Positions 1 through 10,551 of a DNA stretch of 64,000 nt are shown one piece after another; the first letter of the stretch is position 1; every line of letters starts with the position of its first letter. The position numbers and the translations under genes were made by a program. The stretch comes from Sycon ciliatum (lineage: Eukaryota > Porifera > Calcarea > Leucosolenida > Sycettidae). The stretch covers positions 21,035,508-21,099,507 of the forward strand of contig NC_088649.1 of NCBI RefSeq assembly GCF_964019385.1, given 5' to 3'. The notes beneath the pieces are model-generated. The model saw nothing but the letters and a program-made list of their open reading frames with translations. It ran no database searches and was not told the origin of the DNA.

Positions 1-250
1 TGACAAGGAAAAGCAGCGGTGATCACTTGTCACTCCAAACGACAAGCTTCTCCCTGTGCCAACAACATTTTTCGCTGCAACAGTTGATGCAAAAGTGACT
101 GAATTTTTGCGTGTAGTTTAGGGATTTTACCGCAAGAGGAATATATGAAATCACGTGCATCACGACGTAGAAAAATGCTTTCTGATGCACGACACTATGC
201 GCACGATCACGGTCGTTCCTAAGGCGCTATTCGAAACGGACCATGAGGGA
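1..250. mobile_element. Family B foldback element, internal part of a decayed copy
   Basis: The first bases (tgacaaggaaaagcagcggt) match 45144 onward and the inverse strand near 46070, which lie inside the complete family B element at 44506-46717. Identity fades after about base 240. The copy resumes at 3610-4538, so the LINEs between 640 and 3400 sit inside it. No coding capacity seen. Confidence 0.6.
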
Positions 251-648
251 CGAGGTAATAATTTAGTGAATAAGCGAGCGTATCTATAACAAACGAGCGA
301 TCAGTTTCACTAACGAACAAGCTATCGAGCGAGCTAACGAGTTTCATTGATGTGACAAATAATGATTTTTTGAATATTTTTCTATTACAGTTAGATTTTT
401 TCATCTGGTTCAAATTATCACCGCCGACATTTGGGTTCCTGCTGCTTCACTTCGGACTGCTGTTTGGTGTCGAGATATTTTTCAGTGCCGTCGTTGAGCA
501 GCCTTTGTAAGAATAGACTGTTTTGCGGAAATTGCAAGTACTGAGCCCTGTTCTTCGCTGCATCGCGGGAGAAATCTTCCAAACGATGGAGCATAACTTT
601 CACTCGAATGCAGAGTTGACCGAAGCATGTCCTGCGACAGGTTAGCAG
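251..648. other. Non-coding spacer inside family B copy 1
   Basis: AT-rich sequence with no convincing gene. A 14-base direct repeat, gcgagctaacgagt, occurs at 329-342 and again at 3597-3610 on the other side of the LINE pair. It may mark the edges of an older insertion. Several taacga/cgagc motifs recur around both copies. A short minus-strand reading frame at 418-603 is not recognisable. Confidence 0.35.
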
Positions 649-2427
649 ATGCAGAACAAGACATCAGTAGGGTCCACCAAAGCTGCAACGACAACTGAAA
701 CAACTCTCTCCCAGGGCCAGACTCTCTCAACCCCCGCTGAAAAAGCAACCGCCCTGAACGCTTTCTTCATCTCGCAGAGCCAACAGTCAGTCACAGGATG
801 CCACGAGGAACTTCCCTCCATTCATTCCCCAACACCCAATACACCTGGCCTCACTACACTTGAAACAACAGCCCAAGAGGTCTCAAAGTTACTGTCTAAC
901 CTGGACCCGTCAAAGAGCCCAGGCTGTGATGGCATACCAACCCGCCTACTGAAAGAGGCAGCCAGTTCACTTGCGCCGTCCCTAGCAACCCTTTTTAACA
1001 TCTCCTTCGAACGTTGCACTATCCCGCAAGAGTGGAGGGACGCAACAGTCACCCCCATCCACAAGAAGGGCAGCAAAACCGAGCCCTCCAACTATCGACC
1101 GATATCGCTACTCAGCGTGACGTCGAAAGTACAAGAGAGGATAGTTGCTGACCGCATCTCGAAGCACATCCAACCTCACCTCCCCAACGGCCAATCAGGC
1201 TTTCGGCCAAACGATGGCATCACACAGCAGCTATCTCGGTTAATCCATCAGATCACCGAGAAAAGAGACGCCGGGCAAACAGTAATTGCTTGCTTCTTCG
1301 ACCTATCTAAGGCGTTTGACCGGGTGTGGCACCAAGGACTACTCGCAAAATTGGCCCACCTCGGACTCGATGGCAAATGCCTCCAGTGGCTTGCCTCCTA
1401 TCTCACCAATAGACGACAACGTGTGCAAGTGGAGAGCAGCAAATCAACCTGGCTAAACATTCCAGCGGGGGTCCCCCAAGGCTCTGTCTTGGGGCCCCTT
1501 TTGTTCACGGCCTACACAGTTGATCTGCCAACCGCCTGCATAAATGCCAACACTGAGTACAGCCAGTTTGCCGACGACACTGCCATCATTGCCGCTCACG
1601 AGAATTTTCTAGCCGCAGAAGAGCACCTCCAGTCAGCTGTGACAACCGCGGCACAGTGGCTGAAGGATTGGCATCTCCTGGTCAACGAAAGTAAGACCAC
1701 TGTCATCCACTTTCACCACACCAACCGGCCACCTCCCAGACCACCATCAATCACACTCAACGATACCAACCTCACTGTGGCCTCAAGGCATCGCCACCTT
1801 GGCCTCCTCATACAGCAGAATCTACGCTGGAACTCGCATGTTGACTACATCATCACTAAAGCGACCAGGAAGATGTTCCTTCTCCTGCGACTACGCAATT
1901 CCTTAAACACTTCTGCTCTCTCCTCCGTCTATCTAACCTACATCCGCCCTATTCTTGAGTATGCTTGCACTGTCCTCTCACCCCTCCCCGCAACCCTGAA
2001 CGACCGGCTTGAGCGCATCCAACGGCGCGCTGCTCGCCTCTGTTTGCATCTCCCCCTCTTTGAACACAGAACCCACTCCGTGCTGCTGCACCGACTCAAA
2101 TGGCCATCACTCAGCAGCCGCCGTACCCTCTCCCATATCCTTCTTGCACATAGCCTGCATCATAGATATGCACCACCACACCTTCTTGCAATTCACCTAC
2201 CCCGAATACAACCCATTCGCACGCTCAGGTTCCCCCGAACCTTTGAGCTACCCACAACACGTACAAACCGGCTAAGAGACTCCCCCATCTATGCTTCTCT
2301 TGATCTCTTTAATAGCATCCCACCCAGCATCCGGCAAATCAACCCCAGACGAGATTTCAAAGCAAACATTCTACCACTTGTCATCTCTTCCGTATGTACT
2401 TGCTCACACTGCTCAGCACATCGATAG
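649..2427 (+). CDS. LINE reverse transcriptase, Jockey/CR1 group, 5'-truncated
   Basis: An uninterrupted 592-residue frame containing the reverse transcriptase of an APE-type non-LTR retrotransposon. Visible motifs are NYRPISLLS, the catalytic FFDLSKAFDRVWH, AGVPQGSVLGPLLF and the active-site SQFADDTA, followed by the usual C-terminal region (RHLGLLIQ, YIRPILEYA). The endonuclease half is missing: homology with the family, as judged from the copy at 18.9-21.8 kb, begins only just before residue 1, so the ATG at 649 is an internal methionine and the copy is 5'-truncated. The 3' tail to 2592 has an AATAAA-like stretch (gagaataaaagaattc). It runs straight into a second copy. No internal stop, so this is a comparatively young copy, although it cannot move alone. 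Confidence 0.85.
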   Translation: MQNKTSVGSTKAATTTETTLSQGQTLSTPAEKATALNAFFISQSQQSVTGCHEELPSIHSPTPNTPGLTTLETTAQEVSKLLSNLDPSKSPGCDGIPTRLLKEAASSLAPSLATLFNISFERCTIPQEWRDATVTPIHKKGSKTEPSNYRPISLLSVTSKVQERIVADRISKHIQPHLPNGQSGFRPNDGITQQLSRLIHQITEKRDAGQTVIACFFDLSKAFDRVWHQGLLAKLAHLGLDGKCLQWLASYLTNRRQRVQVESSKSTWLNIPAGVPQGSVLGPLLFTAYTVDLPTACINANTEYSQFADDTAIIAAHENFLAAEEHLQSAVTTAAQWLKDWHLLVNESKTTVIHFHHTNRPPPRPPSITLNDTNLTVASRHRHLGLLIQQNLRWNSHVDYIITKATRKMFLLLRLRNSLNTSALSSVYLTYIRPILEYACTVLSPLPATLNDRLERIQRRAARLCLHLPLFEHRTHSVLLHRLKWPSLSSRRTLSHILLAHSLHHRYAPPHLLAIHLPRIQPIRTLRFPRTFELPTTRTNRLRDSPIYASLDLFNSIPPSIRQINPRRDFKANILPLVISSVCTCSHCSAHR

Positions 2428-2592
2428 CTCCATTGCGCCCAGCCTATGTGATTAACTCCCAATTAGTATTACCATCGCTGCTGCCTCAGCAAGCAGCTAA
2501 ACTTTGATCTCTCTGTATCTGATCCCCGTGCCTGTAATTATTTTTCTCTTATTGGCCACAGGCCATCGTGAGAATAAAAGAATTCAAAACTC

Positions 2593-3400
2593 AAGGCATC
2601 GCCACCTTGGCCTCCTCATACAGCAGAATCTATGCTGGAACTCGCAATTGACTACATCATCTCTAAAGCGCCAAGGAAGATGTTCCTTCGACTGCGACTT
2701 TGCAATTCCTTAAACACTTCTGCTCTCTCCTCCATCTATCTAACCTACATCCGCCCTATTCTTGAGTATGCTTGCACTGTCCTCTCACCCCTCCCCGCAA
2801 CCCTGAACGACCGGCTTGAGCGCATCCAATGGCGCGCCGCTCGCCTCTGTTTGCATCTCCCCCTCTTTGAACACAGAACCCACTCCGTGCTGCTGCACCG
2901 GCTCAAATGGCCATCACTCAGCAGCTGCCGTACCCTCTCCCATATCCTTCTTGAACATAGCCTGCATCATAGATATGCACCACCACACCTTCTTGCAATT
3001 CACCTACCCCGAATACAACCCATTCGCACGCTCAGGCTCCCCCGAACCTTTGAGCTACCCACAACACGTACAAACCAGCTAAGGGACTCCCCCATCTATG
3101 CTTATCTTGATCTCTTTAAAAGCATTCCACTCAGCCTCCGGCATATCAACCCCAGACGAGATTTCAAAGCAAACATCCTACCACTTGTCATCTCTTCCGT
3201 ATGTACTTGCTCACATTGCTCAGCACATTTATAGCTCCATTGCGCCCAGCCTATGTGATAAACTCCCTATTGCCATCGCTACTGCATCAGCAAGCAGCTA
3301 AACTTTGATCTCTCTGTATCTGATCCCCGTGCCTGTAATTATTTTTTTCTCTTATTGGCCACATGCATACAGGCCATCGTGAGTATAAAAAAATATTTCA
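2593..3400 (+). pseudogene. Second LINE copy, severely 5'-truncated and frameshifted
   Basis: Starts abruptly at a point matching base 1784 of the first copy and then follows it closely to the same 3' tail (gtgagtataaaaaaatattt). A one-base deletion in the match to aactcgcatgttgac (near 2648) shifts the frame, leaving an open 2632-3234 segment with the RT C-terminal region only. The copies abut head-to-tail: copy 2 begins exactly where the tail of copy 1 ends. This suggests insertion at the A-rich tail of copy 1. It has no catalytic RT blocks. Confidence 0.8.
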
Positions 3401-3609
3401 AACTCAGTGTCGTGCAGGCATACAGTCTCTGTAACTGCGAGTGATTTTCACTTTGCCCGGGCCTGGACTCTGGATCGACCAGAGAGTTTTGAAATATTTT
3501 ATGACTGCCCGATCGGCATGTACTGAAATGTGTACGGAGCACGGTGTTCGTTAGTGCAAACGAGCTGGCCGCACAAACGAGCCAAGTGTCTGGTGAGCGA
3601 GCTAACGAG

Positions 3610-4538
3610 TACACGGTGAGATCGTTTCAACACTAGGTAAGATGGATTATATTTCTTGCATGCTCTGATCAGAACATGCAGAAACTATCGTTATAACACT
3701 AGCAGTATTGCATTGGCGAGAATTTTATGAGATATTTCCTCTTGCAGTAAGAACGGGGATGCATTTTTCCACACTAACCTCACTCATCCCGGGCATGGTT
3801 CAACAGGAACTATGGCTAGTTTACATGCTGATGATCCACGTAGATCTGCAACAGCAAGGAATGACTGTGGTCCATGCCATGAAGGTCGCATGGAGTTGAC
3901 CAGCGCGCGTCCTACACTGGTTGCATGGGGTTCGGGGCTCACCCACATTTCTTACGTCGTGAACAATGTGATTTGACACTAATCGCCCTAGTCTCTGTGC
4001 TGGATGTTGAGGGAAAGTCCCGACTGGACGGCCTACAACACGACATGCGTGCTCTTGAGCTGGACATCAAGATGCACTTGATCCGATCTAGATCAACGAC
4101 TGATCCATGTAAGTGCGGGTGGGGTTGATCAAGGTGACACGTAGCTCGCTGTTTTATCAGCACTTGTAATTTGGCTATTTTCAAGACGATCATTAATTTT
4201 GTGACGTCATGGGATGATTGCCCTCGTGTTCCCGGATGCTGGCGTGGCTAAGTGGTGCTGCCCCAATAACTCTTCTAAGGTGAGGTGATGTTGTCTTGAT
4301 GGAGTTTTGTTCGTTGCTTGTTCTTGTACGCTGTGGCGTGACTTGTATGTAGACCCATAAGTCGTGCTGAGATTGGGCTAATATTGAGGTGTTTGCCAAT
4401 TTCATGGTTCCCTTCAAAAGATTTTGCGCAGCCTTTGGAATGTCGATCTACACCCCAAAGCAAACCTACCGGCAAAATGTGAGCGAAATCTGAGAGAGCG
4501 ACTTGCTCATATGTTCTGGTTTTCTCCGACATGCTCTC
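3610..4538. mobile_element. Family B foldback element, right part of decayed copy 1
   Basis: Matches the core and right arm of the complete element at 44506-46717: the stretch gagggaaagtcccg near 4008 lies in the core, and the end reads gacatgctctc at 4528-4538. The flanking TTAA has mutated to a tattta-like sequence. Divergence from the other copies is clearly greater than that between copies 2 and 3, so this is an older insertion. No transposase. Confidence 0.6.
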
Positions 4539-4558
4539 TATTTATTATTTTGTAGAAG

Positions 4559-4861
4559 TCATGATAATATTATTGTAGTATTAACAAAACTTCGTGAAGG
4601 ATTAAGATGGATATGAAAACGCTTAGAACAGGTCAAGAACAGTTTGTATCGACTGCAAATCACTGGACAAAGGAAGTTCAGCCTATGTAGAGCGTCTTTA
4701 CAAGAGAAACTCTTGGCGGAATGAGCAGAGAGTTCAGTTTGCGTCGCTTTTGCTAGACTCATTTTGGACACTGCGTCGCTGTCATCATCTGCTGAACGAG
4801 AGGCGTCATCTTTCTCGAATAGTTGTTCAGTTCGTGTCAGCCTTGCGGCAAGCTTCCTCAA
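4559..4861 (-). pseudogene. Conserved unknown frame of unit U, copy 1
   Basis: This minus-strand frame of about 100 residues has a longer counterpart at 17423-17812, with most residues shared (RLAARL, RTEQ, DDDSDAVSKMS, FSCKDAL). The region is basic then acidic and could form a short coiled coil. I do not recognise a family. Shared frame between paralogous copies can reflect recent duplication rather than selection, so coding status is uncertain. The copy here lacks the first 30 residues of its counterpart, where the frame is interrupted. Confidence 0.3.
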
Positions 4862-6412
4862 ACTCCTTCTTGGACCGTAATATTGAAGGCAACCTCTTGT
4901 TGATGCCCGCTGGCGTTTTCTTCAGGACCTGTGGCGTATGGTTAGATTGATTGCCCACATACGGGGGCATCGTTGTATTTGAGAACTTAGTCTAACCATT
5001 TGCCTTCAGTATCAAGTTCCAAGAAGGAGTTTCAGGAAGCGCTGCCGGAACATGCTAATGCGCTTGCTGCTGGCGGACACACCACACCTTTAACCTAGAG
5101 CGGTGAAGACACACAGCCGTGTAGAAGGAAGGGGGAAGCGAAATGTGATGGCCTAGTATCAGCGAGAATCGACCTTCGGGTGAAAATCATTTTTTTCAGA
5201 ACACGTCATTTTCTGCAACGGCAAAAAAACTTTTGCTTCGCGCTCTGCACATTCAAACAAGAAATTAGATCATCGCAATGAATGCTTTTGATTGTCCCAG
5301 TAGCACGAGAGTTCACTCACGATGGCCAGCTAGCTGCCGCCCGGCTCTGCCAGAAATCATTGGATTTCCTAGGCAGGAATCGTCGCGTCTGATAGAGAAC
5401 GACGAAAGTTTCCAGAAGATGTTGTTGTCGACGGGCAATTCCTATTTATCTGACATCTAAAAAACCCTTTTAGGGCCCTACTGAATTTAGTACAGCTCCG
5501 CTCAGGAGAAATACTCAACGAGGAGAAACTCGTGGGGCGACGGCAACAGAGGTAGACGAACAGATACGCCCTGGATCAACTCGAGTCAGGACTAAAGAGC
5601 GCTGCCGCTAGTGACATGATCTGAATTTTCCCAGGCTCCCACACTGGACTCCGTGGTGAACACCAAACCCCTTGGAGGGGGGAAGAGCTGAACATTGATT
5701 TATGAGCTACGAACTCTCTGCGCTCAGTGCTGGAATCATGGCGCACTGACGTGCATGCAGCCAGCTCCCACAGAGCTCAAACTTCACAGAGGTGCAGCAG
5801 TGATGGACTACCTCTAAATCGTGTATGAGATGAAATGTGGGTGTTAGAATGTTGTGCCTGTGTCGTATTCCCGTTGGGATGCACAGATTGGGACTCCAGG
5901 TGTAGTTGTAGCCACCCTCCCTCCTGTTCCCTCCTGTTCTGCACTTCTGTGTTGGATGGCGTTCGAACAATTTTCATTGGTATGCAGTGATGAGGATCAA
6001 GGCCATCCATGCTCTATGCCAGAGGTTGCCCAAGAGTTTTTTTGCAACAAAAAATGGATGGATGATTTATTACACTGTCTACTAGTTCGAAGTACACATT
6101 TTTGTTCATCATTTCTTCCATATCACATCTTTTCTTTCTTCCATGTTTTTCACTGCCTTCGAATCCACTCGTTTTTTGAACACAATAAAAGCCTTTGTGA
6201 AAATGTCGGTTCAGCTCGTTCTGTTGATCGCAATTCTAAATCTATTTTTTATTAAATTTTATTTCACTGTAACACATAGTATTCCGATGTGGAAAACACT
6301 GTGATAAATTGTTGTATTTCCTGATAAGTACCTATGCTTGTTTCAGAAGCTTCTGTGTCATCAATATTGCTTGGTTCGGTCTAATACTTTGCCATGTGAT
6401 CACTAGATACCT
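4862..6412. other. Non-coding stretch, mostly unique to unit U copy 1
   Basis: From about 5140 to 6480 this has no match in copy 2, where the flanks join directly at 17998. Either copy 1 gained an insertion or copy 2 lost it. Near 6195-6235 there is a diverged inverse match to the repeat at 41660-41720 (aatgtcggttcagct). I see no gene. Confidence 0.45.
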
Positions 6413-6860
6413 ATGGATGACAACAGCAGAAAAAGTCATTTTGTGAAAAATCACCCTAAGGTCCATTTCCGCAGATACTGGGCCATATGGTTCAACCCTC
6501 CATACAGTGCGAAAGTGAGAACAGACATCGCCGGACAGTTTCTCGCGCTGATATCGAAGCACTTCCCCAATGGATCCAGATTGAGAAAGCTCTTTAACCG
6601 CAATACCGTAAACATGAGCTATAGCTGCATGCCGAGTATGGAACCAGAATAAAAGGTCACAACAAGAAAGTCCTACAACCGAAACGTGATAAGTTGCCAT
6701 GCAATTGCCGTGTTGCAGTGCTATGCCCACTGAATGGTGCATGCAGGACCACCAACATGGTGTACGTAGCAAGCATCAAGTCGGGTAGCACCTTGAGAAC
6801 ATACACTGGGATATCGGTCCACAGGACCGTGCTTATAGATGAGGGCTGTGATAGTGTTAG
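6413..6860 (+). pseudogene. Penelope-like element remnant (linker zinc finger and start of GIY-YIG nuclease)
   Basis: Translating the plus strand in successive frames gives IWFNPPYS, KHFPNGSRLRKLFNRNTV, SYSCMPSM, then CNCRVAVLCPLNGAC and MVYVASIKSGSTLRTYTGIS. This order, a basic linker then a cysteine cluster then VY/YTG of a GIY-YIG nuclease, is what I know from endonuclease-bearing Penelope-like elements. The reverse transcriptase is absent, a frame break follows SMEPE, and about 30 bases after the TGIS motif that survive in the copy at 17999-18390 are deleted here. It is dead. Its presence matters because Penelope-type elements are known carriers of hammerhead ribozymes. Confidence 0.6.
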
Positions 6861-7225
6861 GTGCCTCCTCCCGTACAATCTTACCTACAACCTTTCCGAA
6901 GCTTACATGCACCCGTACTACGTCATACTCACCTTTCGTTCCGTTGGCCTGGGTATCTACTTGCGCACACATGTTTGCCATAGCTACCAAGGCCCTTTAT
7001 ATTGCGTTGTTTTGTTGTTTCTCAGTCGAGCTCTCTCTTCAACTCGTTCTCTCCAATAATCTCGCTCTCTTCAATAATCTCACTCTTCAACGTAGTCGTT
7101 CGTTCGTCTTGGTATCTTGTCTCGTCGTCTATAATAATTGTCGTTCCCAATAACTTGTTCCCGTTGTCTGTTGTAATGTCTGGAGAAGATGTCGTCAGTT
7201 GTCCTTCTTCGAACTCAACAATAGG
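6861..7225. other. Segment present only in unit U copy 1
   Basis: In copy 2 the flanks (ctatgatagg and ctcagctggctagg) are joined directly at about 18400. Here they are separated by about 365 bases, including a TC-rich part near 7020-7130 (ctcgttctc repeated). It is probably an insertion. I could not define terminal repeats. Confidence 0.4.
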
Positions 7226-7256
7226 AGCACTCAGCAGGCTAGGTATGTGAGGGGGA

Positions 7257-7260
7257 TTAA
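7257..7260. other. Unoccupied TTAA target, ancestral state of the A/B insertion site
   Basis: Here gctaggtatgtgaggggga is followed by TTAA and then gggccaggatagaac. In copy 2 the left flank is at 18411-18435 and the right flank begins at 33382, with elements A and B between, each bounded by TTAA. This is the empty paralogous site for both. Confidence 0.7.
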
Positions 7261-7462
7261 GGGCCAGGATAGAACTGACGAGATTTCCTGGGCTGTCAAG
7301 GTGAGTATTAATGCCTAATCCAACGTCGCAGAGCGCTGCAACCTCTACATAGTACCACATCCTTGCACCAGCCCGCAGAATCTCACTCAATAAGCGCAAG
7401 AATATTGTGTGGAAGTGTCGCCATGCTGCGAAGTTCCTGTTTGGCAAATACAAAGGTGTCAC
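7261..7462 (-). other. Region conserved between unit U copies, open on both strands
   Basis: Closely matches 33386-33587. The minus strand is open (NFAAWRHFHTI, EILRAGARMWYY, AALCDVGLGI), as is part of the plus strand. No family recognised and no convincing splice sites: copy 2 has a gtaagt where copy 1 has gtcagt. It could be a lost exon next to the LRR exon at 7781, but I cannot show it. Confidence 0.25.
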
Positions 7463-7780
7463 CTAAATCACTCTTGATAGGGATGCTGAACCCATGTATG
7501 AAATTCCTCACTCTTACTTACACAAATCGCTGCCTCCGTAACACAACTGCATATAATTGGATATTGGCTATTCATCCAGTATTAGTTTTCTGGTGATTGC
7601 CTATGGGCATGAAACTATTAATTACAACGCCTGATGCATGGTGCTCTGTGCCATGTGTGAGATAGCTCTATTCGAACCGTTCGGAACGAATATTGAGCAC
7701 TCTACTGAGCCAGAGGACTCTCATTTGTAGAAGCCATAATGTTCAAATCAATCATAATAATGGTGACAGGCCAGACTCAC

Positions 7781-7852
7781 AGCGATTGTAATTCTTTAGT
7801 TGTTCGAAACAATCCCTCTGGTAGCCGAGTGAGCTGATTCGTGTCCAAATCT
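7781..7852 (-). CDS. LRR exon 1 (72 nt, one leucine-rich repeat)
   Basis: On the minus strand the acceptor tgtgttgtag is followed by exactly 72 nt and the donor gtgagt. The exon encodes one 24-residue repeat of the form LDTNQLTRLPEGLF plus RTTKELQSL. It begins with one and ends with two bases of a codon, so it is a symmetric phase-2 exon that can be duplicated or skipped without frame change. Its paralogue at 34014-34085 lies in unit U copy 2. LRR exons of this size and phase are typical of animal LRR receptors and matrix proteins. Expression is not shown. Confidence 0.7.
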
Positions 7853-7999
7853 CTACAACACAGAAAGGTTCAGTGGTTTCGTTTTAGTACACAGAGCAGT
7901 GAAAGAAAGTGTTTTAAAGGATTGGGAGAATTTAAAATGTCACAGGGTCCATCGGGGATGTGAACTGGGGTTTTTTGGGAATGGGTTTGCTCCCACACT

Positions 8000-8330
8000 G
8001 GAGCTCACGCTATTCCGCCGACTTTACTTGACACTTGACTGATGACTCACGACTGCCATCCAGAGCACACGAGAAGTCCATCGAACCTTCGACTCGGCAA
8101 ACCTGCAAGAAAGCTCTTGCTCGTGCTCTCCAGGCACAAACATCACCAGGGAAACAAACTAACAGAAAACGCTCCGTTTCCAGCTCGACAAACACCTCCT
8201 GAACACCAGATAGCAGCGTGAGTAAGTGTCGCTGTTGGACGGTGAGAACAGACGTCGAGGACCCTCGGTCATTCACAACACTGTCACCTCCAAACCAGCT
8301 AGTCGCAAGCCCGCGCTGGGTACAAGATAA
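8000..8330. mobile_element. H1-family remnant, ribozyme part deleted
   Basis: Strong match to the arm of the 12 kb palindrome (cgctattccgccgac through cccgcgctgggtacaag), in the orientation of the left arm. Between gcaagaaagc and tcttgctcgtg the whole hammerhead segment present at 12130-12235 is missing. The neighbouring tail (accaaagtcg, aaccactatttcg) matches the tail of the H1 insertion at 12890-12923. Confidence 0.6.
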
Positions 8331-8429
8331 AATGTATAAAAAATCATCACCAAAGTCGAAACCACTATTTCGTAAGAGATGTTTAGGCAGTTCAATTCCC
8401 CGACTGATCCTTTGAAATTATTAGTAATA

Positions 8430-8856
8430 CAGGTGGAATCCTGATAATTCGAACTCCAACATGCTATGGAAATTTTCCAATTATCCGGACATTCTTATTG
8501 TCATTATGTATGTCAAAAATGCCAGCATTGACACACATTATTGCACTATGCATCTAAGACGCAGGTTTAGTGGACACTAAACTGCCTGCGCATGGAAACG
8601 AAACTGATTTGCAGAAAATAAAGCGAACATCTAAATATGCTTTGCTAACTTAGAATTATCAGCACAAATCCCACCCATTTTCTATGAAAGTGGATTCGAT
8701 GGGACTTCTAATTGACCGGACATACCCAGTTCGAAGTTGGAATTACCAGAAATTGTTATTTGGAAATCGTATTGACAGAAATCGGTGGCAGGAGAAACTT
8801 CTGATTGAGCAGTATGTTCTAATTACGCCATAATCTAAATATCAGGATTCCACCTG
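8430..8856. mobile_element. MITE with pogo/Tigger-like ends, copy 1
   Basis: Left end CAGGTGGAATCCTGATAATT and the inverse at the right end (atcaggattccacctg) form terminal inverted repeats. GATAATTCGAAC and TTATCCGGA just inside resemble pogo/Tigger ends from Tc1/mariner relatives. The element is 427 bp and has no coding capacity. A TA precedes the left end; the right TA is mutated. The same MITE sits at 34642-35068, so it predates the unit U duplication. Confidence 0.65.
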
Positions 8857-9103
8857 TGTTAAATTATTATTATTCCCGGCAGTGGCAGTAGATTTTTCCT
8901 TCAGACTTTTCCCTTTTCTATTCCCTCAAACAATGAATATTTTCATTATCACTATCAGCCCGTTTGCCTGTTTGCGAGTGAATGAGGTGCTTATACGCTT
9001 GGTAGCGCAGAATAGGTAATACAGAAAATATCAAAAAAAAGTCCTAAAAAGACACAAACGTTCGTGATGTACAAGGAAATATCGACATACGTGTCGTCAA
9101 AGT

Positions 9104-9107
9104 TTAA
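9104..9107. other. Unoccupied TTAA target in unit U copy 1
   Basis: The flank tgtcgtcaaagtttaaacaa is intact here. At 35313-35316 the same TTAA is followed by a piggyBac-type end (CCCTTTACC), and at 44502-44505 it is followed by family B copy 3, which ends in TTAA at 46718-46721. Confidence 0.75.
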
Positions 9108-9379
9108 ACAAGCAACAATACTCTGATTTGCTCTTTTCACGTCAAACATGGATATGGCCAGCATCAGTAATGTCGTGTCGTGTGGTGTTAGATCCATCCT
9201 ATCTCAGTTCATACGTCGCTGTAAACTGGATAGCGCCCCCAACTGCCTGGATAAGAGAGATGTCAGTGAACATCAGGACATCAAAGATGTTTTGTATGTG
9301 GGTTTTTCTGTGTGGCTGGGTGTAGACGGGGGACTAGGGCTGTGTGCAACACTCTCACAGTGAGAGCTGGATCACTTAC

Positions 9380-9451
9380 ATCTGTAACAAAGCCGTCGTG
9401 GTTTGAAACAGTCCAACAGGTAAGTGCCGAATTCTATTGTTTACCAAATAC
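9380..9451 (-). CDS. LRR exon 2 (72 nt)
   Basis: Minus strand: acceptor ctcttcag, then 72 nt, then donor gtaagt. It encodes one repeat containing VNNRIRHLPVGLF and QTTTALLQ. Phase 2 on both sides, as in the other five exons. It shares the GLF-Q-TT core with the exons at 15.1, 43.0 and 48.9 kb. Confidence 0.65.
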
Positions 9452-9583
9452 CTGAAGAGAGTAGGGATACAGAAATACATGTACTGTTCTGTGACTTGAA
9501 AAGCCTACACTAGTACTAGCTAATGCCTACACACCACTCCCCTCTTCATTAGCATTCTAACATCTCGATGAAGATACAGAAGC

Positions 9584-10350
9584 ATGTCCTTTGTCCGAGT
9601 TATTAAAATGTGCGTTTCGCTTCGAACGTCAGCCAAACAAATTCAAATAATCTCAGGACGGAACAAACTTTCCAGCTACCTAACACTATCCTTCAGTTGT
9701 CGATTTGTGATGTTGAAGAAGAAATGGCTCCAACCCCAAAGGAGGCAGCGCTTCAGGATCGTAGTCGACTCGAGCATTTTCCGTGCAAATTTTGTCGTCA
9801 GAGGACTCCTGTTGCTTCTCGCGCAACACAGAGAAGGCCTGGTGTTGAAATCAACATCCCACTGCGATGGGGAATTGTCACGGAGTACCAGAAACTCCTG
9901 GGCGATCGTTCTCGAGTGCTTCCTGGGGGATTGAAATCGCTGCAGTCGCTGTTTCCTTGGAAGAATCAAGTTCAGCAAACGCGTCATCAAGAAACCCGTG
10001 CAGAAAGCACCTGCATCGCTTCATCCAGTTTGTGCTGATCTCTCTCGCATTCGTTCACGATGTTGCGGCCGACGAATCAAGGTCGCAGAAGAGATCATCG
10101 AGAAGTTGATCGATATAAACAACCGCCATTGAGGTCGACTTTCAGACGACAACCTGGCTGGAAAATTGAAGCGCAGAAGGGTGAATACGGTGCGTGAATG
10201 GTGCGGAGTCCTCGCCGACTCCTCGGAGCCGCGATGCGTCACAAGATCGCCAGTCTCCGGGGCCAGTGGATTCGTGAAACAGGCAAGGAAGAGCACGCAT
10301 GGTCTGATCGACACAGATCAGACTCAGTAGTTCCACGCGCGCGGCACACG
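9584..10350 (+). other. Unresolved, possibly coding stretch
   Basis: Several overlapping open frames occur on the plus strand. The longest runs from 9610 to 10038 and contains a CKFC cysteine pair (EHFPCKFCRQRT). I see no known domain and no duplicate elsewhere in the window. Base composition is less AT-rich than the surrounding introns and repeats. It could be unique host sequence belonging with the following two entries. Confidence 0.25.
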
Positions 10351-10356
10351 GTGATC

Positions 10357-10551
10357 ATGGTGATGAGAAGTGCTTTTTTATGCGCGGTGGTTTACTTGTT
10401 CGCCTCATTTGAAAGTCTCGTGGCAGCGTCAGGCGAAAACACCTACAGCCACCATTCTGGCAGTCGTTCTGCACGAGGAGGAGTCGATCGTGTAAATCGT
10501 GCCTATGGAGTGGAAAAATCAAAGAAGTGCAGTGTAGCTTGGAGGAGATGA
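10357..10551 (+). CDS. Possible small secreted peptide or first exon
   Basis: From either ATG (10357 or 10363) the frame begins MRSAFLCAVVYLFASFESLV, followed by AASGENTYS. This is a short basic start, a hydrophobic stretch of about 14 residues, then small residues suitable for signal peptidase cleavage. The rest is basic and serine-rich, with one cysteine near the end, and stops at 10551. I do not recognise a family and no donor site is obvious. The first in-frame methionines fall just before the hydrophobic segment, which favours a real start, but the length makes chance likely. Confidence 0.3.
   Translation: MVMRSAFLCAVVYLFASFESLVAASGENTYSHHSGSRSARGGVDRVNRAYGVEKSKKCSVAWRR

Larger units (their letters stand above)
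4140..9451. repeat. Large duplicated unit U, copy 1
   Basis: The order family-B end, conserved minus-strand frame, Penelope remnant, LRR exon, H1 remnant, MITE and TTAA-rich tail is repeated at 16490-18431 plus 33386-35312, where 15 kb of nested elements separate the two halves. A third partial copy lies at 44340-44505 plus 46722-47045. This unit therefore acts as an internal reference that shows which insertions came later. Copy 1 has extra sequence at about 5140-6480 and 6861-7225 compared with copy 2; copy 2 has an extra 16755-17432. Confidence 0.75.

Noticed and set aside
3824-3860. CTGATGA motifs at 3824, 8041, 32382, 36014, 39081 and the inverse at 55460 and 60268
   Set aside because: No GAAA box at a suitable distance and no stem I; the last is inside reverse transcriptase coding sequence.
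7002-7250. Small plus-strand frames around 6839-7250
   Set aside because: They cross the copy-specific insertion and have no conserved counterpart; serine/leucine content follows the TC-rich bases.
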